This document shows, in pieces, positions 53,084 to 60,534 of a DNA stretch of 64,000 bases. Source of the stretch: Thermococcus paralvinellae (GTDB lineage Archaea > Methanobacteriota_B > Thermococci > Thermococcales > Thermococcaceae); assembly GCF_000517445.1 (NCBI RefSeq), contig NZ_CP006965.1, forward strand, positions 868,001 to 932,000, in the 5' to 3' direction. How positions within the stretch are numbered: position 1 is the stretch's first letter; each line of letters starts with the position of its first letter. The translations under genes and the position numbers were made by a program. Under the pieces are notes generated by a model, which was not told the origin of the DNA, made no database searches, and worked only from the letters and a program-made list of their open reading frames with translations.

Positions 53084-53827
53084 ATGCTGCTGAGATTTGA
53101 AAGTCTGAAAAAGATCGGCGACATTTACATCAACCCAAGGAACTTTAAAATTATGCCACTATTTTTGAGAGACTGGAGAGATTTACTCTTCCTAGACGAG
53201 AAAACTTATGGAATTTATGCTAAGACTATTTACAATCCAAAAGAGCGCTTTTTAATTAAAAGCGAGAAAGATGAGCAAAAGGCATTCAAACTTGTGGAGC
53301 TGTACAATGAATTGCTTAAAAATCCCACCAAGTTATGTCACAAGGAATACTACGAATACCAGCTCAAGGTTAAACAGTTTGAGGGCTTGCCTTTTGCTAA
53401 TGGTTGGGTTGGTTCAAAGGTTGTTTTAGTTGGAGAAGCTCCGGGAAGGAAAGGCTGTGGATACACGGGAATATGCTTTTATAGAGATGCCTCTGGAATG
53501 CTGCTCAGAAAAGCTCTCTTTTCCCTTGGCATTAACCCGGATTTTGTGTATATCACAAATGTTGTAAAATGCAATCCCCCAGAGAATAAGCTCAAAGGAT
53601 TCGATGAGCGAGAGCTTTCTCTTCTCAAGAAAGAGCTTGAAATTTTAAGACCAAAAACAATTTTTGCCCTAGGAAGGACAGCAGAAAAAGCGTTGAAAAG
53701 AAGTGGCTTTGATGCTATCTATTTGAGACATCCAGCCTGGTACGTGCGCAGAGGCTTGAGAGAGCCAAGCGAGGAGATGCTGGAAGAGTATGAGGTCATA
53801 AGGAAAAGCTTAAATATTACCAAATAA
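53084..53827 (+). CDS. Uracil-DNA glycosylase superfamily protein (divergent)
   Basis: 247 residues. VVLVGEAPGRKGCGYTGICF is the uracil-binding motif region of family 4/5 enzymes, TNVVKCNPPENKLKG the second conserved part, and YLRHPAWYVRRGL the late His-Pro motif. Of the cysteines that bind the iron-sulfur cluster in family 4, the one in VVKCNPPENK is present, but the next position reads ELSLLKK with no Cys; others are placed differently. So this is a UDG-fold protein that may lack the usual cluster. The first 85 residues (MLLRFESLKKIGDIYINPRN) are extra compared with small UDGs. ATG 53084 is near-leaderless. Confidence 0.75.
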   Translation: MLLRFESLKKIGDIYINPRNFKIMPLFLRDWRDLLFLDEKTYGIYAKTIYNPKERFLIKSEKDEQKAFKLVELYNELLKNPTKLCHKEYYEYQLKVKQFEGLPFANGWVGSKVVLVGEAPGRKGCGYTGICFYRDASGMLLRKALFSLGINPDFVYITNVVKCNPPENKLKGFDERELSLLKKELEILRPKTIFALGRTAEKALKRSGFDAIYLRHPAWYVRRGLREPSEEMLEEYEVIRKSLNITK

Positions 53828-53848
53828 GTAATATACTTGGTGAGTAAT

Positions 53849-55264
53849 ATGTTCTACAACAGGAAGGTTGAGCTTGAAAAGCTTGAAAAAATTTATGCCC
53901 ATCCAGGTTCAACTTTCATTGTCATTTATGGGCGGCGGAGAGTAGGTAAAACAGCGCTCGTTAGGGAGTTCCTTAAGAATAAGCTCGGTCTTTACTTTTT
54001 TGTCGGAGAGAAGGATGAAGCAATGTTGATTGGAGAATACTTGAAAGAGATAGAAAATGTTCTCGGTGAGCACCTTCCAAGCTACTTTACACCAAGATTT
54101 TCTTCCCTTGAAGAGCTCTTTGAATTTTTGCTTAGCTTTTCTAAGGAGCAAAAGCTTATTGTTGTCTTTGATGAGTTCCAGAACTTTCGCTCAGTTAAAC
54201 CCTCTTTCTTCTCTTCCCTTCAAAAGCTGTGGGACATGAAAGGGGACTCCAATCTTATACTCATTGGGGTGGGTTCATATGTTGGCATGATGAAGCGCAT
54301 TTTCATGGATAACAAGGAACCGCTTTTTGGCAGAGTTGATGAATGGATAAAGCTGAGACCGTTTGACTTCTGGACTGCCTATGATTTCGTGAATACATTT
54401 GCTAATGTGTCCCCTAATCATTTTGTTGAGCTTTACTCCGCCCTCGGTGGCATGCCCCGATACCTTCTTTACTTGAAGAGATACTACACAGGAAACGTGG
54501 CTGAAACTCTCAATAATCTCTTTTTCGATGAGTTTGCCCCCCTCCGTGAAGAGGGCTTAAATACACTCAAGCTTGAGTTTGGCAGATTTTACCGCTCATA
54601 CTTCTCGATACTGGAAGCTGTTAGCCTTGGCTATGTTACGCCAAAGGAAATAAGCGACAAGACCGGGCTTAAGCTTCTCACCGTTGGCAAGTATCTCAGC
54701 GAGCTGACGAATCATTACGAATACTTGAGGAGGGAAGTGCCCGTTACCGAAGACCCACGAAAGACAAGGAAAGTGTCTTACAGAGTAGCTGATGAGTTCT
54801 TCAACTTCTGGTTCCGATTCGTCTATCACAACTACACATACCTGGAGGAAGGCAACCTTGATCTGGTGCTTGATGATCTGGAAAAGAACTTTCCAGCCTT
54901 TGTTGGAAAAACCTATGAGAGGACAGCCCTTGAATTCGTTAAGCAGATAAATCTGGGCTTTAAACCTATGAGGGTTGGCCGCTGGTGGCACAAAGGAGAG
55001 GAAATAGATGTTGTTGCCTATGACAGAGAAAATATAGCATTGTTTGAAGTTAAGTGGAGTGACCTGAAAAAAATTGATGTCTCAAGGATTCTCAGGAAGC
55101 TCAAGAGAAAGTCCAAACTTTTGCCCCTTACTGGAAGTCTTCGGTTGGGAGTTATCGCCAGAACCATTGAAGATAAGGAACATTTTTTGGAAAATGGTTT
55201 TCTGGTGTTTGATCTTGAGGATTTGTTGCTGAAAAGAAAAAAGAAAGAGCATCAGCAACTTTAA
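53849..55264 (+). CDS. AAA ATPase with C-terminal PD-(D/E)xK nuclease-like domain (DUF234 type)
   Basis: 471 residues from ATG 53849, four bases after GGTGAG. P-loop VIYGRRRVGKTALVREFL, Walker B LIVVFDEFQNF and GGMPRYLLYLKRYYTGN are archaeal ATPase-1/2 features; a winged-helix segment (ITPKEISDKTGLKLLTVGKYL-like, residues about 270-300) follows; the C-terminal part has KGEEIDVVAYDRENIALFEVKWS, a nuclease-type D-(x)n-E-x-K set. Thermococcales carry many such paralogues of unknown role, probably mobile or defence related. A nearly palindromic stretch overlaps the upstream gene stop. Confidence 0.85.
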   Translation: MFYNRKVELEKLEKIYAHPGSTFIVIYGRRRVGKTALVREFLKNKLGLYFFVGEKDEAMLIGEYLKEIENVLGEHLPSYFTPRFSSLEELFEFLLSFSKEQKLIVVFDEFQNFRSVKPSFFSSLQKLWDMKGDSNLILIGVGSYVGMMKRIFMDNKEPLFGRVDEWIKLRPFDFWTAYDFVNTFANVSPNHFVELYSALGGMPRYLLYLKRYYTGNVAETLNNLFFDEFAPLREEGLNTLKLEFGRFYRSYFSILEAVSLGYVTPKEISDKTGLKLLTVGKYLSELTNHYEYLRREVPVTEDPRKTRKVSYRVADEFFNFWFRFVYHNYTYLEEGNLDLVLDDLEKNFPAFVGKTYERTALEFVKQINLGFKPMRVGRWWHKGEEIDVVAYDRENIALFEVKWSDLKKIDVSRILRKLKRKSKLLPLTGSLRLGVIARTIEDKEHFLENGFLVFDLEDLLLKRKKKEHQQL

Positions 55265-55632
55265 ATCCATTAAGTCAAACACCAATCTTCTCCTCTCAGC
55301 TTCTCTTTTTCAGCCCTCTTTGCCACATGTCCGTAGATTTTTCAGTTGTCAGGTACAGCTAATTCCGCTTTCATTTTCAAATTTTTTAGTATTTTTCTGG
55401 CTATCCTTTTCTACCTAAGTTCCTCCCCTTCACCCCAACAAAATCCTCAAAGTGCTCTATCGGATGTTCAATTAAACCAAGCTCTATCTCCTCTTTAAAC
55501 GGATAAATAAATGAGTAGGAAGAGCTGACAAAGGAAATCAGTGAGCTTAGAATGCTCGTCCTTAAAAAGTTCTCATGACTAAACAACAGGAAAACTCAAA
55601 AGTTAAAAGGACAAAATATCCAGCTATTCAAG
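55265..55632. other. Non-coding or degenerate region between ATPase-nuclease and cbiB
   Basis: 368 bases. On the minus strand an open stretch (about 55401-55586) ends with coding-like FKEEIELGLIEHPIEHFEDF but has no start signal I trust; on the plus strand, 55511-55577 holds EELTKEISELRMLVLKKFS behind a stop, like the end of a small antitoxin. Neither is intact. Together they suggest a decayed insertion. T-rich tracts at 55375-55400 may end the ATPase transcript. Confidence 0.3.
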
Positions 55633-56517
55633 ATGAACATGGAGTACATCTGGATATTCATACTCGCCATTATCTGGGACTTAACTCTGGGTGAGCCTCC
55701 CGTTTTGCTTCACCCTACAGTGTGGTTTGGTAAGCTAATCGGCTTTTTTGATAGGCATTACAAAAGAAGGAGTCCAGCTTTAGATTTTGCTGCAGGAGCT
55801 TTTGCTTCCCTATTTGTGATTGCATTTGCTTTTGCTCTTTCAAGGCTTCCAGAGTTTTTACCTAAATGGATAGGTTTTGCTTTGAGCGTTTACTTCCTAA
55901 AGAGCTCATTTGCTATCAAAAGCCTTGCTCAGCACGTGAAAAACACAATAAAGGAGGATATTGAGGAGCAGCGAAAGTATGTCAGCTGGATTGTGAGCAG
56001 AGATGTATCAAAGCTGGATAGGGCTCATTTAAATTCAGCAGCAATTGAAAGCTTAGCTGAGAACATAACTGACAGCGTAGTTGCCCCTCTATTCTATTAT
56101 CTTATCTTTGGACTAAGTGGTGCTCTAGTTTATAGAGCTGTAAACACCCTCGATGCCATGATTGGATACAAAAATGAACGCTATCTTTATTTTGGCAGGT
56201 TTGCAGCTCGTTTTGACGATTTGCTTAACTTTGTTCCTGCAAGAATTACCGTTCTGCTGTTTCTACCCTTTAATCCAAGAAAAGTCATAGAATACTGGAG
56301 AAAAGCCAAGTTCAAGCTTAACTCTGATAAGCCAATAGCCGCAATGAGTGCCGTTTTAGAGGTTTGGCTTGAGAAAACAGGCGTTTACAGATTTGAGGGG
56401 AAAGAACCGACATTAGAGGATATTAGAAAAGCTTTAAAGGTTTATTGGATTGTAGTTGGAGAATGGATAGCATTTGTATTTGTTTCCGAAATCGTTAAAT
56501 CGTTTTTTGTACAATAA
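55633..56517 (+). CDS. cbiB: Adenosylcobinamide-phosphate synthase, CbiB (CobD of some authors)
   Basis: Membrane enzyme attaching aminopropanol phosphate to adenosylcobyric acid. 294 residues with four to five membrane helices; [26 protein letters not shown], the [28 protein letters not shown] loop and [41 protein letters not shown] are all conserved. The start is ATG 55633 or 55639 (MEYIWIF); no good ribosome-binding site separates them. Behind it come the MNT-HEPN pair and the CobD-like enzyme that makes its aminopropanol-phosphate substrate. Confidence 0.94.
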   Translation: MNMEYIWIFILAIIWDLTLGEPPVLLHPTVWFGKLIGFFDRHYKRRSPALDFAAGAFASLFVIAFAFALSRLPEFLPKWIGFALSVYFLKSSFAIKSLAQHVKNTIKEDIEEQRKYVSWIVSRDVSKLDRAHLNSAAIESLAENITDSVVAPLFYYLIFGLSGALVYRAVNTLDAMIGYKNERYLYFGRFAARFDDLLNFVPARITVLLFLPFNPRKVIEYWRKAKFKLNSDKPIAAMSAVLEVWLEKTGVYRFEGKEPTLEDIRKALKVYWIVVGEWIAFVFVSEIVKSFFVQ

Positions 56518-56532
56518 CTGAAGGGGATAGTG

Positions 56533-56829
56533 ATGAAGTCCCTTGAGGAGATTGAGGAAATCCTGCGCAGGCACAAAGACGAACTGCATAAAAGATTCGG
56601 TGTAAAAAAGATTGCAATTTTCGGATCATATGCGAGAGGAGAAGCTGATGAGCTTAGTGATATTGATATCCTCATTGAGTTTGAGAGACCAATTGGTTGG
56701 GAAATTGTGGATTTAAAAGAGTATCTTGAGGAAATCCTCGGAGTTAGAGTTGATTTAATTACTAAAAACGCTGCATTAAGCCGAAAAAGATTGTGGGAAC
56801 AAATTAGGAGGGACATTGTTTATGTCTAA
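56533..56829 (+). CDS. mntA: Minimal nucleotidyltransferase antitoxin MntA
   Basis: 98 residues. IAIFGSYARGEADELSDIDILIEF holds the GSxAR(G) and DxD catalytic set of minimal nucleotidyltransferases; these AMPylate the Tyr of partner HEPN toxins in the MntA-HepT system. ATG 56533 lies just after AAGGGGAT. The last eight bases overlap the HEPN start, as expected for a TA pair. It sits between cbiB and the CobD-like gene, so the pair appears inserted into the cobamide operon. Confidence 0.88.
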   Translation: MKSLEEIEEILRRHKDELHKRFGVKKIAIFGSYARGEADELSDIDILIEFERPIGWEIVDLKEYLEEILGVRVDLITKNAALSRKRLWEQIRRDIVYV

Positions 56830-57163
56830 GAGGGACTATCGGCTTTTTCTTCAAGACATACTGGAAAGTATTGAACGAATTGAGGAATATACAGAAGGAT
56901 ATAATTTCGAAACCTTTGCAAAAGACAGAAAAACTTGTGATGCCGTTCTGAGAAACTTGGAGATAATTGGAGAAGCTGCCAAGCATATCCCTGAGAATAT
57001 ACGGATGCAACATCCCGAAATTCCATGGAAGCGCGTGATTTGATTAAGAAACGTAGTTATCCATCATTATTTTGGTGTCGATTTGAGCATAGTTTGGGTG
57101 ATTATTAAAAAGCAGCTTCCTGAATTAAAGAAAGCTGTAATCAGCTTGCTGGAGGAAATATAA
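56822..57163 (+). pseudogene. hepT: HEPN toxin hepT with in-frame stop (DUF86)
   Basis: From ATG 56822 the frame reads SKRDYRLFLQDILESIERIE (residues 2-21) as in DUF86 HEPN proteins, then stops at TGA 57041-57043. In the same frame after the stop comes LRNVVIHHYFGVDLSIVWVI and on to LEEI and TAA 57161-57163. RNVVIHHY is the R-x4-H-x-Y active site, with the Tyr that MntA would modify, so the stop cuts the toxin just before its active site. The stop codon probably arose from GGA (Gly) by one change, since relatives read Gly-Leu-Arg-Asn. The TAA overlaps the next ATG (TAATG), so translation coupling may be lost too. A sequencing error is possible. Confidence 0.85.
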
Positions 57164-58137
57164 TGCTTAAACCAGTTAAATTTAAAGCTTGCCACGGCGG
57201 TGCAAGAGAAGAAGGGCTGCTGGATTTTTCTGCCTCTCTAAATCCTTACCTTCCAGAATGGATAGATGATATGTTTGAACGTGCTAAGGCCTTAAGCAAT
57301 CGCTACATTTATTGGGAAAAACTTGAGGAAGAACTCTCGAATTTGATTGGCGAAAACGTAACAGTCACAGCGGGAATAACTGAGGCTTTGTATTTACTTG
57401 GCATCCTTGCGATGAAAGAAAGAAGGAAGGTAATTATCCCAGAGCACACTTATGAAGAGTATGAAAGAATTGCAAGGATTTTTAATGCTGAGGTTATCAG
57501 AGCTCCAAATAACCCAGAAGCGTTGGCTGAATTTGTTGCAAAGAGGAGCATTGTCTTCTTCTGCAATCCAAACAACCCAGATGGCAAATTTTATCCGCCA
57601 AAAAAACTTAAACCTTTAATTCAAGCGGTGGAAGATACAGATTCACTCCTGGTTTTAGACGAGGCATTCATAGATTTCGTTAAAGATGCCAGAAGCCCAG
57701 AAGGAGAAAACATTGTAAAGCTGAGAACATTTACAAAAAATTACGGCCTTCCTGGAATACGGGTCGGCTACGTCATTGGCTTCAGTGAGGCTTTTAAAAG
57801 CGTTAGAATGCCTTGGAGCATTGGTTCCCTAGGCTATGCTTTTTTGGAGTTCGTTATCAAAGATGAGTTTAAGCATTTGAAAAAAACTATGCCTCTAATC
57901 TGGAAAGAAAAAGAAAGAATAGAAAAGGTCCTCAATGTCAAAAGCGATGCAAACTTCTTCATAAAAAATGTCGGAGATGCAAAAAGAGCAGTTGAATTCT
58001 TCAAAAAGAAAAGAATAGCAGTTAGAGACTGCACATCTTTTGGCCTGCCAGAATATGTTCGCTTCAGTGTGAGAAAAAGAGAAGAAAACGAAAAGCTGAT
58101 AGATGCTTTCAGAGAATTCTTCCAATGCTCTCCATAA
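57163..58137 (+). CDS. cobD: L-threonine-O-3-phosphate decarboxylase (CobD) or relative
   Basis: PLP enzyme of 324 residues that would make aminopropanol phosphate for CbiB. N-terminal ACHGGAREEGLLDFSASLNPY is typical of CobD (HGG, then D-x-S-x-N-P), then FFCNPNNPDGKFYPP, LLVLDEAFIDF (PLP Asp) and LRTFTKNYGLPGIRVGYVI with the Schiff-base Lys. The C-terminus CTSFGLPEYVRFSVR binds carboxylate. HisC is the alternative, but the corrinoid context favours CobD. ATG 57163 shares an A with the hepT TAA and follows GGAGG. The 3' end overlaps the convergent ferredoxin gene by 29 bases. Confidence 0.85.
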   Translation: MLKPVKFKACHGGAREEGLLDFSASLNPYLPEWIDDMFERAKALSNRYIYWEKLEEELSNLIGENVTVTAGITEALYLLGILAMKERRKVIIPEHTYEEYERIARIFNAEVIRAPNNPEALAEFVAKRSIVFFCNPNNPDGKFYPPKKLKPLIQAVEDTDSLLVLDEAFIDFVKDARSPEGENIVKLRTFTKNYGLPGIRVGYVIGFSEAFKSVRMPWSIGSLGYAFLEFVIKDEFKHLKKTMPLIWKEKERIEKVLNVKSDANFFIKNVGDAKRAVEFFKKKRIAVRDCTSFGLPEYVRFSVRKREENEKLIDAFREFFQCSP

Positions 58138-58615
58138 CAGTGGAGGAGATCCTCTCTCTTGCAATCTTTTCTGCAGTTCTCCTTCTGATCTCGTCTTCAA
58201 CTTCCTCTGGTCTTCCAAAGAATATTGCCTCTGCTGGACACATTTCACTGCACGCAGGCTCTAAGCCAACCCTTCTTCTGTCAGCACACATGTCACACTT
58301 TGTGACCACCTTAAGCCTTGCTTCATAGCTTGGAGCACCAAATGGACAGACTGCGAGACACATGAGACAGCCAATACACTTCTTGGGGTCAATGATTACT
58401 GCACCATCGGTGTCCTTGTAGATAGCATTTGATGGACATACATTCATACATGGAGCTTTCTCACAGTGTCTACAGTTTATTGGAATCGGCAACCCTGATT
58501 CAGTGTAGTAAATTCTTATGTGAGGTTTTCCATGGTGAATAAACTCACAAACACTTTGACATGTTTCACATCCAATACACAAGCTGTAATCAACGTGAAG
58601 AATTCTCCTTGCCAT
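58109..58615 (-). CDS. Four-cluster ferredoxin-like protein (DmsB/HycB type)
   Basis: 168 residues with four groups of cysteines: LCIGCETCQSVC, NCRHCEKAPCMNVCP, KCIGCLMCLAVCP and KCDMCADRR plus ACSEMCP, so up to four [4Fe-4S] clusters as in DMSO-reductase or formate-dehydrogenase B subunits. ATG 58615 follows GGAGGTGATTAAA. It is five bases from the GltD-like stop and belongs to one operon with it and a small ferredoxin. It should carry electrons; a catalytic molybdopterin subunit is not in this operon. Confidence 0.9.
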   Translation of the reverse strand: MARRILHVDYSLCIGCETCQSVCEFIHHGKPHIRIYYTESGLPIPINCRHCEKAPCMNVCPSNAIYKDTDGAVIIDPKKCIGCLMCLAVCPFGAPSYEARLKVVTKCDMCADRRRVGLEPACSEMCPAEAIFFGRPEEVEDEIRRRTAEKIARERISSTVMESIGRIL

Positions 58616-58620
58616 TTTAA

Positions 58621-59676
58621 TCACCTCCCAAGAAGCCACATGTGCATACTTTCAGCAGCTAGCAGTCCATCCAACACAGCCCTACCGACTTTTGATGGTC
58701 CAATAACAACGTCACCAGCGGCAAAAACACCTTCTCTGCTTGTCATGTGCCTTGAATCAACGACAATTCTGCCCTTCTTGTCAACAGCAATTCCAACATC
58801 TTCAGAAAAGGGTGGGGTGGGCCTTTGTCCAACTGCAAAGACTACATAATCCACATCGATTTGGAAGTTTGAACCTTCAATTGGAATTGGTTTCCTCCTT
58901 CCACTTTCGTCTGGCTCTCCAAGCTTACATTTTTGCAACTCGACAGCGACAACTTTTCCGTGTTCACCAATTATTCTCACTGGAACTGTAAGCTCGAGCC
59001 ACCTAACACCTCTCTGCTTAAGGAGGTTTATCTCATAAGCACCGGCAGGAGCTTCCTTTATGGTCCTTCTATAACTCATGTAAACCTTCTCTGCTCCAAG
59101 AAGTAAGCTTTCCATAGCAGCATCTACAGCTGTGTGTCCGGCTCCAACCACCATGACTCTCTTTCCATCAATTGGAGGAACTTCATCCCAGCTCATGTGG
59201 CCGAGCTTTGCTGATTTGATTTTGAAGAGATAGTCCAAAGCTGGATAAACTCCTTCCAAATCGACACCCTCAATGTTTGGCATCCATGATTCCCAAGTTC
59301 CTGTTGCTATAAGAACAGCATCATATTTCTCAACTAGTTCATTGAAGTTTACGACATTCTCAACGAATTCATCTCCTTCCTCTTCACCGTTTCCGAATGC
59401 AACTTTGGTTTTGGGGAAAAACTTGACCTCAAATACATTTTCGAGTTCTTCATACCCCTTTCTGACTCTGTAGATAGGTATTCTAAACTCTGGGATCCCA
59501 AAGAGCATCAATCCACCAGGTTCTGGCAACTTGTCATATACGTGGACTTCGTGACCTTGGCAGACTAAATAACCTGCTGCACTTAATCCAGCAGGACCTG
59601 CACCAATTATTGCGACTTTTTTTCCTGTTGGTTCCGGTTTTTCTCTACATAGGAAAGCAAATCTCATACCTTTCAT
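58621..59676 (-). CDS. GltD-like FAD/NAD(P)-dependent oxidoreductase
   Basis: 351 residues. FAD-binding GAGPAGLSAAGYLVCQGHEVHV, GLMLFGIPEFRIPIYRVRKG, NAD(P)-binding VMVVGAGHTAVDAAMESLLLG and FAAGDVVIGPSKVGRAVLDG. Paralogue of the gene at 29229; both resemble the small subunit of glutamate synthase. Neighbours are two ferredoxins, so it may move electrons between NAD(P)H and ferredoxin-like partners. Start: ATG 59676 (MKGMRFAFLCREK), seven bases after GGGGGTGA; ATG 59667 would align with the paralogue but has no well-placed site. Confidence 0.87.
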   Translation of the reverse strand: MKGMRFAFLCREKPEPTGKKVAIIGAGPAGLSAAGYLVCQGHEVHVYDKLPEPGGLMLFGIPEFRIPIYRVRKGYEELENVFEVKFFPKTKVAFGNGEEEGDEFVENVVNFNELVEKYDAVLIATGTWESWMPNIEGVDLEGVYPALDYLFKIKSAKLGHMSWDEVPPIDGKRVMVVGAGHTAVDAAMESLLLGAEKVYMSYRRTIKEAPAGAYEINLLKQRGVRWLELTVPVRIIGEHGKVVAVELQKCKLGEPDESGRRKPIPIEGSNFQIDVDYVVFAVGQRPTPPFSEDVGIAVDKKGRIVVDSRHMTSREGVFAAGDVVIGPSKVGRAVLDGLLAAESMHMWLLGR

Positions 59677-59690
59677 TAACATTCACCCCC

Positions 59691-60068
59691 TCAAATTAAA
59701 TATCCCTCATATTTGTCAGAGACAGAGGAAATCTTCTTCATCTTGCATTCATCACAGATAAACGCAAACTCAACCTTTTCGCCCATTTTAAGTAGCTGTT
59801 GAGCATAATATTCGGCTTCTTTTTTAGTGCGCATCATCTTTCTGCCACATTCAAGGCAGTAAGCGTATTCAAATTCCAGTGTTATTTTATCCGGTTTTCT
59901 CTCTATTGCCCTAGTTGGACATACTTCGTTGCACTCAAAGCTACAGTTACCACAGTTTTCAGGAGAAAAGTGTATTATTCTTTTGCTGTCATCAGCTACC
60001 CCAATAGCGTCAAAGGGACATACATTTGCACATGCCGTACATCCGATGCATAGCTCAACTTTTAACAT
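59691..60068 (-). CDS. Ferredoxin-like protein with extra C-terminal zinc/iron ribbon
   Basis: 125 residues. CIGCTACANVCPFDAIG and CGNCSFECNEVCPTRAI hold two [4Fe-4S] sets, one with an odd spacing (C-x2-C-x3-C-x3-CP). The C-terminal part has YCLECGRKMM and FICDECKM, two CxxC pairs forming a likely metal ribbon. First gene of the three-gene redox operon. A TATA box (ggatataaaatag on the minus strand, about 60116-60128) lies about 50 bases upstream. Confidence 0.85.
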   Translation of the reverse strand: MLKVELCIGCTACANVCPFDAIGVADDSKRIIHFSPENCGNCSFECNEVCPTRAIERKPDKITLEFEYAYCLECGRKMMRTKKEAEYYAQQLLKMGEKVEFAFICDECKMKKISSVSDKYEGYLI

Positions 60069-60534
60069 TTTCGCATCACTTTGGACATTTAGGTACTGAT
60101 TTGAGCTGTAAGGCTATTTTATATCCAAATGAATACTTCTTGTCATTTACATTTTTCAAAAGAGGTTATAAAAGCGTTTTTTAAACAAAGTTTTCTCAAC
60201 CAAAGGTTAATTGTTTTGTTTATTTCAAAAATAAAAATAAAGAAACCAATTACCATAGTTTATATTTACATAGTTCTACATTAGATTTTATGTTAACTAA
60301 GATGCTGGACTAGTATAAAGAATAACAGATAACCAGACAATTTTTGTTTTCATCTTTATGGTTGTGATAACAAAAATGGTTAAGAAAGGAATTTTAACCT
60401 ATTAAACCATTTTGTTTACTGTTTTACGCTAAATCTCCAAAATTCTGAACTTTTAGTTGGAAATCTCTTGTTTTAGAAAAGTTTTTATAGTGATAGAGAT
60501 AATGTACTATTGAATACATTTGGAGGGATGTACA
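60069..60534. other. Divergent promoter region
   Basis: 466 AT-rich bases between two divergent redox genes. It holds the ferredoxin promoter on the left and the alcohol dehydrogenase promoter on the right (gtttttatag, 60481-60490). Short repeats such as catagtttatatttacatag (60253-60272) are visible, but no frame and no RNA motif. No GTTnnnAAC site, the motif I associate with SurR, was found. Confidence 0.5.
60481..60490 (+). promoter_or_regulatory. TATA box of the alcohol dehydrogenase gene
   Basis: gtttttatag, with transcription expected near 60513, gives a leader of about 22 bases that contains GGAGG at 60522-60526. Confidence 0.55.

Noticed and set aside
56816-57043. HEPN gene as a genuine short protein, or TGA read as selenocysteine
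   Set aside because: The coding sequence continues in frame with conserved residues after the stop, and Thermococcales are not known to use selenocysteine.
60069-60534. SurR operator upstream of the redox genes
   Set aside because: Only loosely similar GTT-AAC spacings (five bases between) occur; none matches GTTnnnAAC.
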